A stretch of DNA of 64,000 nucleotides, taken from contig CM057461.1 of the NCBI GenBank assembly GCA_030035585.1, forward strand, positions 168,465,624 to 168,529,623, written 5' to 3'. A program made the translations under genes and the position numbers. The first letter of the stretch is position 1. Each line of letters starts with the position of its first letter. This DNA comes from Dugong dugon (Eukaryota > Chordata > Mammalia > Sirenia > Dugongidae). The notes under the pieces were generated by a model that saw only the letters and a program-made list of their open reading frames with translations, ran no database searches and had not been told where the DNA came from. Below, piece by piece: positions 1 to 11,457 of the stretch.

Positions 1-149
1 AACACTTCCCAAGGATTTTCAGCCCCATATCTCTGCTTCTGTTGTTTATATCTCAGGATGCCCATGCCTCCTAACTACTCTTGTATTCTAATTGTGTTTA
101 TTAGATGCTAGGTTGTTCGAAGAACAGGTTACTTATCCTAATAACTCCC

Positions 150-330
150 ATAACCACAGTGTGATTTCTCAAAGCATGGTGCCAGCTGTACCTGCATCAG
201 AATCATCAGGGCACTAATAAAAAAAACGTAGCTTCCCAGCCTCCTTGCAGACCAATAAGTCTCTCAGGCTGGAGTCCCAGAATCTTATTTTTTTATAGAC
301 ACTCCAGTGATTCTTAATGACACCAACATT
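150..330. mobile_element. MER5-like hAT-Charlie relic
   Basis: Contains the diverged words CATCAGAATCATCAGGG and GGAGTCCCAGAATCTTA in the spacing of MER5A/B non-autonomous hAT elements, which have a nearly palindromic layout. The copy is old and the edges are approximate. Orientation is not assigned. Confidence 0.5.
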
Positions 331-559
331 CAAGGTATTGGATTTTGAACACGGGGTCTTGCAAACAGAAACACGCAAATCTCTGTTTTCATAAAAAGCA
401 CCAGGAAACCTGTTTTCCTCAAGGAAAGGCAAGTTAAATGAAACTTTCTATATGGGAATTCTGTCTGTGCTCTTTGGTGTTCTACCAGCACTATCAGTTT
501 CAGTTTCTTGGACTTTTTTTTAAAATCCAAAGTACCCCACTGGGGTCAGGGGAGAGACT

Positions 560-687
560 CTTTGCCTTTTTGTCCATTAGATTTTTTTTTATGTATTTCT
601 AAATATGAACTTTTTTTTTTTTCACCTGCTGCTAGTGAGCACAACTGTGAGCAGGTGAGAAACAAGAGAGAGAAGAGATTTCATGTT
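560..687. other. T-rich unassigned sequence
   Basis: Two T runs (about 574-585 and 612-622) flank ordinary sequence. A short inverted repeat, CACCTGCT and AGCAGGTG, lies at about 623-657. I cannot assign a repeat family or a gene. Confidence 0.4.
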
Positions 688-1087
688 TGTACTAGTTTCC
701 TAGGGTTGCCATAACCAAAGACCACAAGCTAGGTGCCTTAAAACAACAGAAATCAAGGTGTCTGTAGGCCATGCTCTCTCTGAGGGCTCTAGGGGAAGAT
801 TCTTCCTTGTATCTTCCTAGCTTATGGTAATTCCTAGCAACACTTGGCATTCCTTGGCTTGTAGATGCATCCTTCCAATCTCTGCCTCCATCTTCACATG
901 GCCATCTTCCCTCTGTGTGTCTCTCTGTGTCTCCTCTCCTCTTTTGATAAGAACACAAGTCATATTGGATTAGGACCCACCGTATTCCAGTATGACTTTA
1001 TATTTCCAAACAAAGTACATTCACAGGTACTGGGGGGTTAAAACTTGCAACGTATCGTTTTGGGGGACACAATTCAAGCCATAATGA
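688..1087 (-). mobile_element. MLT1-like MaLR LTR, antisense
   Basis: Begins TGTACTAGTTTCCTAGG and ends ATTCAAGCCATAATGA. In between are the reversed MLT1/MST words CTTAAAACAACAGAAATCA, CTTGGCTTGTAGATGCAT, CTTCACATGGCC and GGATTAGGACCCACC. These place it as a class III (ERVL-MaLR) solo LTR read on the minus strand. Most of its usual length is present, with internal losses. It lies antisense to PARD3B in the inferred intron. Confidence 0.8.
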
Positions 1088-1320
1088 TAGTCTAGCTTAA
1101 TGGTCAAGCATGTGGCCTCTCAGTCAGTCTGCCAGGACTTGAACCTGAGCCCTACCACTTCCTGTGTGACCTTGTTCAAGTTATTTAGCCTCTTTGTTGC
1201 ACAGTTTCCTCATCTATAAACCAGGGATAACAATAGTACCTACCTTGTAGTGTTTTTGTGAGGATTTAACAAGCTGACGTGGAGAAAGGGCTTAGGATGG
1301 AACCAAGCCTGCTGCAAGCA
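1088..1320 (+). mobile_element. MIR SINE
   Basis: Matches the MIR layout: GTCAAGCATGTGG, ACTTGAACCTGAGCCCTACC (B-box-like region), CTGTGTGACCTTG, CAGTTTCCTCATCTATAAA, AATAGTACCTACC and TTTGTGAGGATTTAA occur in the expected order. The copy is ancient and moderately diverged. Confidence 0.85.
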
Positions 1321-1624
1321 CCTGGGAAAGAGCATCTTTGCTCACAGACTTTGAACCTTTGCAGTTCTAAATCCAGTGTGTGAAGCTTGTTAGTGAGCCC
1401 ATCAAGTACAGTATCAGTCCTCCCAGCACTTATATTTCTGCTTCTGAAATTCAGAGTAAGAGAATTGCAGTGGCAGGATTCTCCTATCTCTTAATGAAAT
1501 CCTAGTATATTAAGTCCTCTCCCCCACCCATGTGGCGGTGGAAGTATTTAAAAGTCCTTCACTGTACTTCTTGCCCTCGGTGAAGAAAGATTGTAATGAT
1601 CTAGTGCCATAAATGGTTTAAGAT
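1321..1624. other. Unique intronic sequence
   Basis: No repeat family or coding signal recognised here. It precedes the RTE copy. Confidence 0.4.
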
Positions 1625-1644
1625 AAAAAAGGTGTGCATCAGGG

Positions 1645-2160
1645 TTGTATCCTTTCCCATACTTATTCAGTCTGTATGCTGAGCATATAATCCAAGAAGC
1701 TGGTCTATATGAAGGAGAATATGGCATCAGGATTGGAGGAAGACTCATTAACAACCTGCAATATGGAGATGACACAACCTTACTTGCTGAAATTGAAGAG
1801 GACTTGAAGTACTTACTGATGAAGATCAAAGACTACAGCCTTCAGTATAGATTACACCTCAACATAAAGGAAAAAAAAATCCTCACAACTGGACCAATAA
1901 GTAACATCACGATAAATGGAAAAAATATTGAAGTTGTCAAGGATCTCATTTTACTTAGACCCACAATCAGTGCCCATGGAAGCAGCAGTCAAGAAATCAA
2001 ACAGCATATTGCAATGTGCAAATCTACTGCAAAAGACCTCTTTAAAGTGTTAAAAAGCAAAGACATCACTTTGAGGACTAAGGTGCAGCTGACCCAAGCC
2101 ATAGTATTTTCAGTCACCACATATGCACACAAAAGCTGGATGATGAATAAGGAAGCCTGA
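1645..2160 (+). pseudogene. RTE reverse transcriptase fragment (broken)
   Basis: A 171-residue open stretch covers the reverse-transcriptase palm and the following region of an RTE-type ORF2. The catalytic box is QYGDDTTLL at about residues 39-47, with Gly in place of the Ala of the family YADD. LNIKEKK and the later MNKEA match the downstream BovB-like order. It has no endonuclease domain and ends at an in-frame stop, while recognisable RTE sequence continues beyond. A full RTE ORF is about 1000 residues, so this is a minor, inactive part. Confidence 0.8.
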
Positions 2161-2325
2161 AGAATGGACACCTTTGAATTATGGTGTTGGCGAAGGATAT
2201 AGAATATACCATGGACTGCCAGAACAACAAGCAGATCTGTCTTGGAAGAAGTACAGCCAGAATGCTCCTTAGAAGTGAGGATGGTGAGACTTCGTCTCAC
2301 TTACTTTGGACATGTTATCAGGAGA

Positions 2326-2805
2326 CAGTGGTGTCACTAGGGTTGGTGTCACCAGTGCACTAACTCATAGTGTTACCCCCCATACCAATTACCACAATAT
2401 TGTAACTAAAACATTAGAAAATTTAACAAACTCAGTGACTATAAGAACACCAGCAGTAATGAAAACAACAGTGTGTGCTTGTAGCATGTGCAGACGAAAC
2501 CATGTGACTGGAAGCAACATTGTGATTGGATAATAATGGCAGCTCTGACCAAAGCACAGTAGAAGTTCAGAGAGTAAATTAGCACAGAGTTCTAGCCTGG
2601 TAGGTATATTGATAACAAGTAAGCTGTGCTTACGAAAAATATTTTTGTTGTTACAACTAACCGTAGGGATATTTTTATAAAAAATAATAAATTTCTGCTG
2701 AAACACTGCAAAAAAAATTGTATAGACAGTCATTTTGCTGTCACCCCTCTGACAGTGGCACCAAGTATGTTCTGCACCCCCTATATCCCCCTAATGATGC
2801 CACTG
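2326..2805. mobile_element. Non-autonomous hAT-like DNA transposon inserted in RTE
   Basis: The 480-bp insert starts CAGTGGTGTCACTAGGG and ends CCCCTAATGATGCCACTG. The reverse complement of the end (CAGTGGCATCATTAGGGG) forms a terminal inverted repeat with the start. It is flanked by TCAGGAGA (2318-2325) and TCAGGAGG (2806-2813), an 8-bp target duplication with one mismatch. The 8-bp duplication and CAG..CTG ends are diagnostic of hAT. The intact RTE relative at 33431-33440 shows the empty site. No transposase ORF fits inside, so it would depend on a partner in trans. The library family is unknown to me. Confidence 0.82.
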
Positions 2806-3145
2806 TCAGGAGGGACCAGTCCCTGGAGAAGGACATCATGCTTGGTAAGGTAGAGCGTCAGTGAAAAAGAGGAAGACCCTCCACGAGATGGATTGACACA
2901 GTGGCTACAGCAATAGGCTCAAACATAACAACAATTGTGATGATGGCACAGGGATGGGCAATGTTTCGTTCTGTTGTACATAGGGCCACTATCAATTGGA
3001 ACCAACTTGACAGCACCTAACAACAACAAAATGCCATAGGTAGTTTTACGTCAAAGTCCTATTGCGTAGGCTTTAGAAATTAATGGCAGGAGCAAGGGGC
3101 AGGTAAGGATGTAGCAGCAATATATGAATATTATCATCTAAAAAT

Positions 3146-3172
3146 ATGTGTGTGTATATATATATATATACA
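3146..3172. repeat. (TG)n(TA)n microsatellite
   Basis: A short GT run merges into about nine TA units just before an AfroSINE. Confidence 0.8.
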
Positions 3173-3174
3173 GT

Positions 3175-3385
3175 TCAAAGGTCCCTGGGTGACGAAAATG
3201 ATTTGCACTCAGCTACCAGCTAAAAGGCTGGTGGTCTGAACCCACCCAGTGGAGTCAGGAAAGAAAGCCTTGTAAATCTGCTTCTGTAAAGATTACAGCC
3301 AAGAAAACCCTATGGAGCTCAGTTCTACTCTGTAACACCTAGGGTTGCCTTGAGTGGGAATTGATTTGGTTTTTGATTTTTTGAA
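3175..3385 (+). mobile_element. AfroSINE (diverged)
   Basis: Head GGTCCCTGGGTGACG, CTACCAGCTAAAAGGCTGG, then CTGCTTCTGTAAAGATTACAGCC, AAAACCCTATGGAGC and a tail GGAATTGATTTGGTTTTTG follow the afrotherian tRNA-derived SINE order. The tail is of the GGTTTGGTTTTT type. Confidence 0.88.
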
Positions 3386-3671
3386 ATAGTTCAAGGAAAA
3401 GAAATCCTCACAAACAGGATATTTTTCCCAAGAATGTCCCATCTCCTGGCAGCAACCTTTGGCAGAAACTAGTTCTCCAGAGGGGCAGGGGAAACAGCCT
3501 TTAAAATTCAGGACCTTACACTCTCAAACCTGTTGGCCCCCAAGACCTTCGAAATGAACCATTGTCTCTTGCATGACAATCGGATGAAATCCTCAGTGTT
3601 TAGATAGTGAAATTCCAGGACCCCTGTTACAATAAAAAGAGAGAGATGATTTAAGTTGCCTGTCATGTTAT

Positions 3672-3880
3672 GGAAGAATCTTGTTGGCTCAGTGGTTAAG
3701 TGCTCAGCTGCTAACTGAGAGATCTTTGGTTCAAACCCACCAGCCGCTCCGTGGGAGAAAGATGTGGTAGTCTGCATCTATAAAAATTGTAGCCTTGGAA
3801 ACCCTATGGGGCAGTTCTACTCTGTCCTATGGGGTCATTACAAGATGGAATCGACTGGACAGTAATGGGTGTTGTGGTAT
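3672..3880 (+). mobile_element. AfroSINE
   Basis: A well-preserved body with GGCTCAGTGGTTAAGTGCTC, AACCCACCAGCCGCTCCG, GGGAGAAAGATGTGG, CCTTGGAAACCCTATGGGGC and ATGGAATCGACTGGACAG. It is intronic and in sense relative to PARD3B. Confidence 0.95.
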
Positions 3881-4147
3881 GATGATTTGTTCCTTTGGTT
3901 ACCATTTTCATTTAAAACCTCTTCATGGCTAAAAAGACCACAGGGTAAGTATACGCAGGTATCACTCAAATGGATTCCATGACTATTCTCTGTGGCCACT
4001 CAGGAGAGCTTTGGTCCACAAGTTTTCTTCCTATACATATGCTCTCTTGTTTGCCCATTCTTTTTTTTAAAAATTCTGTTTTAAGTGAAAGTTTACAGTT
4101 GAAGTTAGTTTCTCACACAAAAATCTATACAAACATAGTTATGTGAC

Positions 4148-4686
4148 TGTCATGGATTGAATTATGTCCACCCAAAAATGTGTGTATCTATTTGGCTGGG
4201 CCATGATTCCCAGTATTGTGTGGTTGTCCTCCATTTTGTGATTGTAATTTTATGTTAAAGAGGATTAGGGTGGGATTGTAATACCCTTACTAAGGTCACA
4301 TCCCTGATCTGATGTAAAGAGAGTTGCCCTGGGGTGTGGCCTGCATCACTTTTTATCTTACAAGAGATAAAAGGAAAGGGAAGCAAGCAGAGAGTTGGGG
4401 ACGTCCTACCACCAAGAAAGCAGTGCCCAGAGCAGAGCTCCTCCTCTGGGCCTGGGGTTCCTGCACAGAGAAGCTCCTAATCCAGGGGAAGGTTGATGAG
4501 AAGACCAACAGAAAGAGAGAGAGAGAGATGGAGGGAGAGAGAGAGGGAGAGAGGAAACGCTTCCCCTGGAGCTGACACCCTGAATTTGGACTTTTAGCCT
4601 GCTTCACTGTGAGGAAATAAATTTCTCTTTGTTAAAGCCATCTGCTTGTGGTATTTATGTTATAGCAGCAATAGATGACTAAGACA
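4148..4686 (+). mobile_element. ERVL/MaLR-like solo LTR (family A), 5-bp TSD
   Basis: Starts TGTCATGGATTGAATTATG, ends AGATGACTAAGACA, and is flanked by GTGAC at 4143-4147 and 4687-4691. It has the module TTTGGCTGGGCCATGATTCC, a purine-rich (GA)n stretch at about 4515-4555 and AATAAA at 4616-4621 near the 3' end. The 5-bp duplication fits class III ERVs. It is inserted in the 3'UTR of the L1 at 4062-12887, so it is younger. It has the same orientation as PARD3B and so brings a sense poly(A) signal into the inferred intron. Confidence 0.9.
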
Positions 4687-4904
4687 GTGACCCTAGTTGC
4701 TCTCCCTATAATATGACAGCACACTCCTCCTTTCCACCCCGGATTTCCCGTGTCTGCTCAACAAGCTCCTGTCCCTTTTTGCCATCTCATCTCACCTCCA
4801 GACAGGAGCTACCCATTTAGTCTCACGTATATACTTAAGCTAAGAGGCACTCTCTTCACAAGTATCATTTTCTGTCTCATAGTCCACTCTAATCTTTGTT
4901 ACAA

Positions 4905-5162
4905 TAAAAAGTTGTAAAAAAAAAAAAAAGTTAGTTTCATAATCGATGTCACTGAATTGCACATGTAGAAACTTTCAAAATGGTCTAAGTTTGGCTATGT
5001 GTATTTTCACCAAAAAAAAAGGTCCTCAAGATCGAGAAGGGAGAGTATTGACATGTCATGGGGTTGTTAACCAATGTCATAAAACAATATGTGTACTGAC
5101 TACTTAATGAGAAACTGTTTGTTCTGTAAACCTTCAGCTAAAGTACGATAAAAAAAAAAAAA
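4905..5162 (+). mobile_element. 5'-truncated L1 3' end nested in minus-strand L1
   Basis: TGTCATGGGGTTGTTAACC, CTACTTAATGAGAAACTG and GTTCTGTAAACCTTC followed by an A run (to 5162) match the terminal part of the L1 3'UTR seen again at 37150-37280. It runs opposite to the host L1, whose 3'UTR resumes at GAGTTGGCTTCC. The left edge is blurred by an A-rich stretch at about 4905-4930. Confidence 0.8.
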
Positions 5163-5880
5163 GAGTTGGCTTCCAGGATGGTTTCAGTTCTGGGCTAACA
5201 GTGAGTCCGGGGGCCATGTCTTCTGGGATCCCTCCAGTCTCAGTCAGACCATTAAGTCTGGTCTCTTTACAAGAATTTGAGTTCTGCACCGTACTTTTCT
5301 CCTGCTCCGTCTGGGACTCTCTGTTGTATTCCCTGACAGGGCGGTCATTGGTGGTAGCTGGGCACCAACTAGTTCTCTTCTGGTCTCAGGCTGAGGGTGT
5401 CTCTGGCTTATGAGGCCATTTCTGTTTCTTGGGCTAATATTTTCCTTGTGTCTTTAGTGTTCTACATTCTCCTTTGCTCCAGGTGGGTTGGGACCAACTG
5501 ATGCATCTTAGATGGCCGCTGGGTAGCTTTTAAGACCCCAGATGCCACTAACCAAAATGGGATGCAGAACATTATCTTAATAAACTTTGTTATGCCAGTT
5601 GACCTAGATGTGCCCTGAAACCATGGTCCCCAGAGCCCCGCCCCTGCTACTCTGTCCCTTGAAGTGTTTGATTGTATTCAGGAAACTTCTTAGCTTTTGG
5701 TTTAGTCCAGTAGTGCTGACTTCCCCTGTGTTGTGTGTTGCCCTTCCCTTCACCTAAAATAATTCTAATCTATCTAGTTAGTGAATACCCCTCTCCCTCC
5801 CTCCCTACCCTCATAACCATCAAAGAATGTTTTCTTCTGTGTTTAAACCTTTTCTTGAGTTCTTGTAATAATAGTCTCAT

Positions 5881-6263
5881 TGTCTTAGTCATCTAGTGCT
5901 GCTACAACAGAAATAGCACAAGTGGATGGCTTTAACAAAGAGAAATTTATTTGTTCACAGTAAGGTAGGCTGAAAAAGTCCAAATTCAGGGCGTCAGTTC
6001 CAGGGGAAGTCTTTTTCTCTCTGTCGGCCTTCTCTTCAGTGTTCCCCTGGACTAGGAGCTTTTCTGCGCAGGGACCCGGGTCCAAAGGATATGCTCTGCT
6101 CCCAGCACTGCTTTCTTGATGGTATGAGGTCCCCCTGTCTCACTGCTCACTTCTGTCTTTTATATCTCAAGAGATTGCCTCAGGATACAGTCCAGTCTTG
6201 TAGATCAGGTCCTGCCTTAACTAACACAACTGCCACCCATCCTCCCTCATTAACATCATGACA
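5881..6263 (-). mobile_element. ERVL/MaLR-like solo LTR (family A, internally deleted), 5-bp TSD
   Basis: On the plus strand it starts TGTCTTAGTCATCTAG and ends TTAACATCATGACA. It is flanked by CTCAT at 5876-5880 and 6264-6268. The reverse complement carries the same body as the LTRs at 4148 and 37479 (CCTTTGGACCCGGGT, GAAAAGCTCCTAGTCCAGGG, AATAAATTTCTCTTTG) but lacks about 150 bp after the first bases, including the GGCTGGGCCATGATTC module. It is nested in the L1, whose sequence joins up again across it. Confidence 0.88.
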
Positions 6264-6343
6264 CTCATACAGTATTTTTCCTTTTGCAACTGACTAATTT
6301 CACTCAGCATAATGCCTTCCAGATTCATCCATGTTATGAGATG

Positions 6344-9300
6344 TTATGCAGATTCATCATTGTTCTTTACAGTTACCTGGTATTCCATTGTGTGAATATA
6401 CCATAATTTGTTTATCCATTTGTCCATTGATGGGCACCTAGGTTGTTTCCATCTTTTTGCTATTGTGAACAGAGCTGCAATGAACATGGGTGTGCATATA
6501 TCTATTCGTGTGATGGCTCTTATTTCTCTAGGATATATTCCAAGGAGTTGTATTGCTGGATCGTATGGTACTTCTATTTCTAGCTTTTTAAGGAAGTGCC
6601 AAATCGATATCCAAAGTGGTTGTACCATTTTACATTCCAACCAGCAGTGTATAAGTGTTCCAGTCTCTCCACAACCTCTCCAACATTTATTATTTTGTGT
6701 TTTTTGGATTAATGCTAGCCTTGTTGGGGTGAGATGGTATCTCACTGTAGTTTTGATTTGCATTTCTCTAATGGCTAATGATTGTGACATTCCTCATGTA
6801 TCTGTTAGCCACCTGAATGTCTTCCTTGGTGAAGTGCCTACTCATATCCTTTGCCCTTTTTTTAATTGGGTTGTCTTTTTGTTGTTGAGGTTTTGCAGTA
6901 TCTAGTAGATTTTAGAGATTAGACCCTTGTCGTAGTCAAACATTCTTTCGCAGTCTATAGGTTGTCTTTTTACTCTTTTAGTGAAGTCTTTTGATGAGCA
7001 TAAGTGTTCGATTTTTAGGAGCTCCCTGTTATCTAGTTTCTCTTTTGGTATTTGTGCATTGTTACTTATGGTTTGTATTCTGTTTATACCATGTATTAGG
7101 GCTCCTAGCATATTTTTTCTTCCATAATCTTTATTGTTTTAGCTTTTATATTTAGGTCTTTGATCCATTTTGAGTTAGTTTGTATGCGTGGTTTGAGGTA
7201 TGGGTCTTATTTCAGTTTTTTGCAGATGGATATCCAGTTATGCCAGCACCATTTGTTAAAAAGACTGTCTTTTCCCCAATTAATGAACTTTGGAACGTTG
7301 TCAAATATCAACTGCTCATAAGTGGATGAATTTATGTCTGGATTCTCAATTCTGTTCCACTGGTCTATGTATATGTTGTTGTACCAGTAGCAAAAGCTGG
7401 TTTGACTACCGTGGCAGTATAATAGGTTCTAAAATCAGTTAGTGTGGGGCCTCCCACCTTGTTCTTTTTCAGTAATGCTTTACTCATCTGGGGCCTCTTC
7501 CCTTTCCACACAAAGTTGGTGATTTGTTTCTCCATCTCATTAAAAAATGCCATTGGAATCTGGATCGGGATTGCATGGTATCTGTAGATTGCTTTGGGTA
7601 GAATAGACATTTTCACAATGATGAGTCTTCCTATCCATGAGCAAGGTATGTTTTCCACTTATGCAGGTCTCTTTTGGTTTCTTGCAGTCGTGTCCTGTAG
7701 TATTCATTGTATAGGTCTTTCACATCTCTGGTTAGATTTATTCCTAAGTATTTTATCTTCTTGGGGGCTATTGTAAATGGTGTTGATTTGGTGATTTCCT
7801 TTTCAAAGTTCTCTGTGTTGGTGTAGAGGAATCCAACTGATTTTTGTATGTTTATCTTGTATCCTGATACTTTGCTGAAATCTTCTATTAGTTCCAGTAG
7901 TTTTCCTGTAGATTCTTTGGGGTTTTCTATGTATAAAATCATATCATCTGCAAATAGAGATACTTTTACTTCTTCCTTACCAATTTGGATGCTCTTTATT
8001 TCTTTTTCTAGCCTAATTCTCTGGATAAGACCTCCAGCACAATGTTGAATAAGAGTGGTGATAAAGGGCATCCTTGTCTGTTTCCTGTTCTCAAGGGGAA
8101 TGCTTTCAAACTCTCTCCATTTAGGATGATGTTGGCTGTTGGCTCTGTATAGACGCCCTTAATTATGTTGAGGAATTTCCCTTCTATTCCTATATTGCTG
8201 AGAGTTTTTATCATGAATAAGTGTTGGACTTTGTCAAATGCCTTTTCTGTATCAATTGATAAGATCATGTGATTCTTGTCTTTTGTTTTATTTATGTGAT
8301 GGATCACATTAATTGTTTTTCTAATGTTGAACCATCCCTGCATACCTGATATGAATCTCACTTGGTCAAGGTAAATTATTTTGTTTATATGTTGTTGAAT
8401 TCTATTGGCTGTAATTTTGTTGAGGATTTTTGTGTCTATATTCATAAGGGATATTAGTCTGTAATTTTCTTTTTTTGTGGTGTCTTTACCTGGTTTTGGT
8501 ATCAGGGTTATGATGGCTTCATAGAATGAGTTTGGGAGTATTCCATCCTTTTCTATGCTCTGAAATACCTTTCGTAGTAGTGGTGTTAACTCTTCTCTGA
8601 AAATTTGGTGGAATTCTCCAGTGAAACCATCATGGCCAGGGCTTTTTTTTTTTGTTGGGAGTTTTTTAATTACCTTTTCAATCTCTTATTTTGTTATAGG
8701 TTTATTTAGTTGTTTTACCTGTGTGTTAGTTTAGGTAGGTAGTGAGTTTCTAGAAATTTGTCCATTTTCTCTAGGTTTCAAATTTGTTAGAGTATAATTT
8801 TTCATAGTATTCTGTTATGATTCTTTTAATTTCAGTCGTGTCTGTTCTGATATTGCCCATTTCATTTCTTATTCAGCTTATTTGCTTCCTCTCCTGTTTT
8901 TCTATTGTCAATTTGGCCAATGGTTTACCAATTTTGTTGATCTTTTCAAAACCAGCTTTTGGCCTTCTTAACTCTTTTAATTGTTTTTCTATTTTCTATT
9001 CTCTGTTTCATTTAATTCTGCTGTAATTTTTATTATTTGCTTTCTTCTGGTGCCTGAGGGCTTCTTTTGCTGCTCTCTTTCTATTTGTTTGAGTTGTAGG
9101 GTTAATGTTTTGATTTTGGCCCTTTGCATTTACTGCTGTAAACTGACCTCTGAGCACTGCCTTTGCAGTGTCCCAAAGGTTCTGGTAGGATATGTTTTCA
9201 TTCTCGTTTGATTCTGTGAATTTCTTTATTCCATCCTTGATTTCTTCTATAACCCAGTAGTTTTTGAGCAAGGTGTTGTTCAGTTGCCAGGTGTTTGGTT

Positions 9301-10047
9301 TTTTTTTGTTGTTGTTGTTTTGTTTTGTTTTGTTTTTCCTGTTATTGATTTCTACCTTTATGGCTTTATGGTCAGAAAAGATGCTTTGGAATATTTTGAT
9401 GCTTTGAATTCTGTTAAGGCTTGCTTTATTGCCTAATACGTGGTCTATTTTGGAGAATGTTCCATGTTCACTGGAAGAAAAAGTGCATTTGGCTGCTGTT
9501 GCATGGATTGTTCTGTATATGTCTGTGAGATCAAATTGGTTGATTGTGGCATTTAGATCTTCCATGTCTCTATTGAGCTTCTTTCTGGATAGTCTGTCCT
9601 TCACCGAAGGTTGTGTGTTGAAGTCTCCTACTATTATTGTGGAGCTGTCTCTCTCTCTTTTCAATGCTATTAGTTTGTTTTATGTATTTTGGAGCCCTGT
9701 CGTTGGGTTTGTAAATATTTATTATGGTTATGTCCTCCTGGTGTATTGAACCTTTAATCATTATATAGTGTCCTTCCTTATCCTTTGTGGTGGCTTTAAA
9801 GTATTTTGTCAAAGATTAATATTGCTACTCTTGCTCTTTTTTGGTTGTTGTTTGCTTGACATATTTTTTTCCATCCTTTGGGTTTTAGTTTGTTTGTGTA
9901 TTTAAGTCTAAGGTGTGTCTCTTGTAGGCAGCGTATAGACGGATCGCGTTTTTTTATCCATTCTGCCACTCTCTGTCTCTTTATTGGTGTATTTAGTCCA
10001 TTTACATTCAGCGTAATTACTGATAGGTATGAGTTTAGTGCTGTCAT
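6344..10047 (-). pseudogene. L1 ORF2 (endonuclease-reverse transcriptase), inactivated
   Basis: Starts at the ATG complementary to 10045-10047 with an apurinic-endonuclease N-terminus (SVITLNVNGLNTPIKR, then CLQETHLR). Reverse-transcriptase blocks follow: [18 protein letters not shown] near 8025-8075 and the catalytic FADD ([14 protein letters not shown]) near 7930-7960. The C-terminal Cys-rich region [18 protein letters not shown] is near 6670-6720. The reading frame shifts several times (breaks near 9800, 9600, 9000, 8000 and 7640), so no full protein can be made. The domain order is that of mammalian L1 ORF2p, which nicks the target and copies L1 RNA in cis. Confidence 0.92.
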
Positions 10048-10494
10048 TTTGGTCTTTTTTTGGTGTGTGTTGTTCACACAGTTTCTTTGTTCCACTTAAT
10101 TTTCTGTGCTGAGTCATTTTTCTTTATGTATTTTCTTTTTAGCTTTTTCATTGTTGTTGATTTTGTATTTGCTGAGTCTATGTTTCTCTTGTTTTTTTAT
10201 TCTGATGTGTAAGATTGTTAGTTTCCTTTGTGGTTACCTTAATATTTACCCCTTTTTTCCTAAGGTTAAACCAATCTTTTATTTTTTTGTATTGCCTTGA
10301 CTTCCTCTCCATATGAAAGATCTATGACTACATTATTTAGTACCTCTTTTTTGTTTTAATGTTGTCATCTTTTACAGATTGGCGTCTCTGTTTCTCTATT
10401 TTCAGTGTTTTAGCTTTGATTTATTTTTGTGACTTCCCTATCTGGGTTGATATCTGGTTGCTCTGTCCTGTGTTCTAGTCTTGGGTTGTTATTG

Positions 10495-11457
10495 ATGTTA
10501 CTGATTTTCTAACTGGAGGACTCCCTTTAGTATTTCTTGTAATTTTGGTTTGGTTTTTGCAATTTCCCTAAACTTCTGTTTATGTGGAAATTCCCTAATT
10601 TCAGCATCATATTTGAGAGACAGTTTTGCTGGATATATAATTCTTGGCTGGCAGTTTTTTTTCCTTCAAGGATTTATATATGTCATCCCATTGCCTTCTT
10701 GCCTGCTTGGTTTCTGCTGAGTCATCTGAGCTTAGTCTTATTGACTCTCCTTTGCAGATGACTTTTCGTTTATCCCTAGCTGCTCTTAAAATTCTCTATT
10801 TTGGTTTTGTCAAGTTTGATTATAATATGTCTTGGTGACTTTCTTTTAGGATCTACCTAGGTGGAGTTTGATGAACATCTTGGATAGATATCTTCTCATC
10901 TTTCACAGTATCAGGGAAGCTTTCTGCCAACAAATCTTCAACAATTCTCTCTGTATTTTCTGTTATCCACCCCCCTTCCTTGTACTCCAATCACTCATAG
11001 GTTATTTCTCTTGATAGAATCCCGCATAATCCTTAGGTTTTCTTTATTTTTTCTAATCCTTTTATCTGATTTTTCCTCAGATAAGTTGGTGTCAAGTGCT
11101 TTATCTTCAGTCTCACTAATTCTGACTTCCATTGCCTCAATTCTGCTCCTATAACTTTCTATTGAGTTGTCTAATTCTGAAATTTTATTGTTAATCTTCT
11201 TGATTTCTGTTTGCTTTCTCTCTGTGGATTCTTGCAGCCTATTAAATTTGTCATTGTGCTCTTCTATAATCTTCTTAAGTTACTCTATTGCTTTGTCTGT
11301 GTTTTCTGGCTTGTTCTGCATTTTGCATAATCTCCTTTCTGTTCTCTTAATGAATTCTATATAGTAATCTTTTGTATTCTGCCTCTGGTAATTCCAAGAA
11401 GTTCTCTTCCTCTGGAAAATGTCTTGATTCTTTGTTTTGGGAGCTTGCTGAAGCCAT
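10495..11457 (-). pseudogene. L1 ORF1 (RNA-binding chaperone), degraded
   Basis: The minus-strand ATG complementary to 11455-11457 begins MASASSQNKES and is followed by an acidic, Gln/Glu-rich stretch, as in L1 ORF1p. Stops and shifts break the frame soon after. The distal part matches the ORF1 C-terminal domain of the L1 at 58018-62671. The end near 10495 is set by comparison with that copy. Confidence 0.7.

Larger units (their letters stand above)
1625..3029 (+). mobile_element. RTE-clade LINE fragment, interrupted by a hAT element
   Basis: The plus frame 1645-2160 encodes a reverse-transcriptase palm region of the BovB/RTE type. NLYAE-like SLYAEHIIQEAG is followed by INNLQYGDDTTLLAE, in which the usual YADD catalytic box reads YGDD, then LNIKEKK. 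A stop at 2158-2160 and later frame breaks make it a pseudogene. The 3' part resumes after the inserted element, from 2814 to the RTE terminus GCACCTAACAACAACAAA at about 3012-3029. The 5' half is missing, as usual for target-primed insertion. Compared with the second copy at 33056-33660, the order of shared sequence is the same except for the 480-bp insertion. It is probably RTE1 of afrotherians, but the library name is from recognition only. Confidence 0.85.

Noticed and set aside
3672..3760. Stand-alone tRNA genes at AfroSINE heads
   Set aside because: The tRNA-like A and B boxes belong to SINE heads, are diverged and continue into the SINE body.
9429..9749. Plus-strand ORFs across the L1s (for example 9429-9749, 6408-6905, 61205-61513)
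   Set aside because: They are antisense shadows of L1 ORF1 or ORF2.
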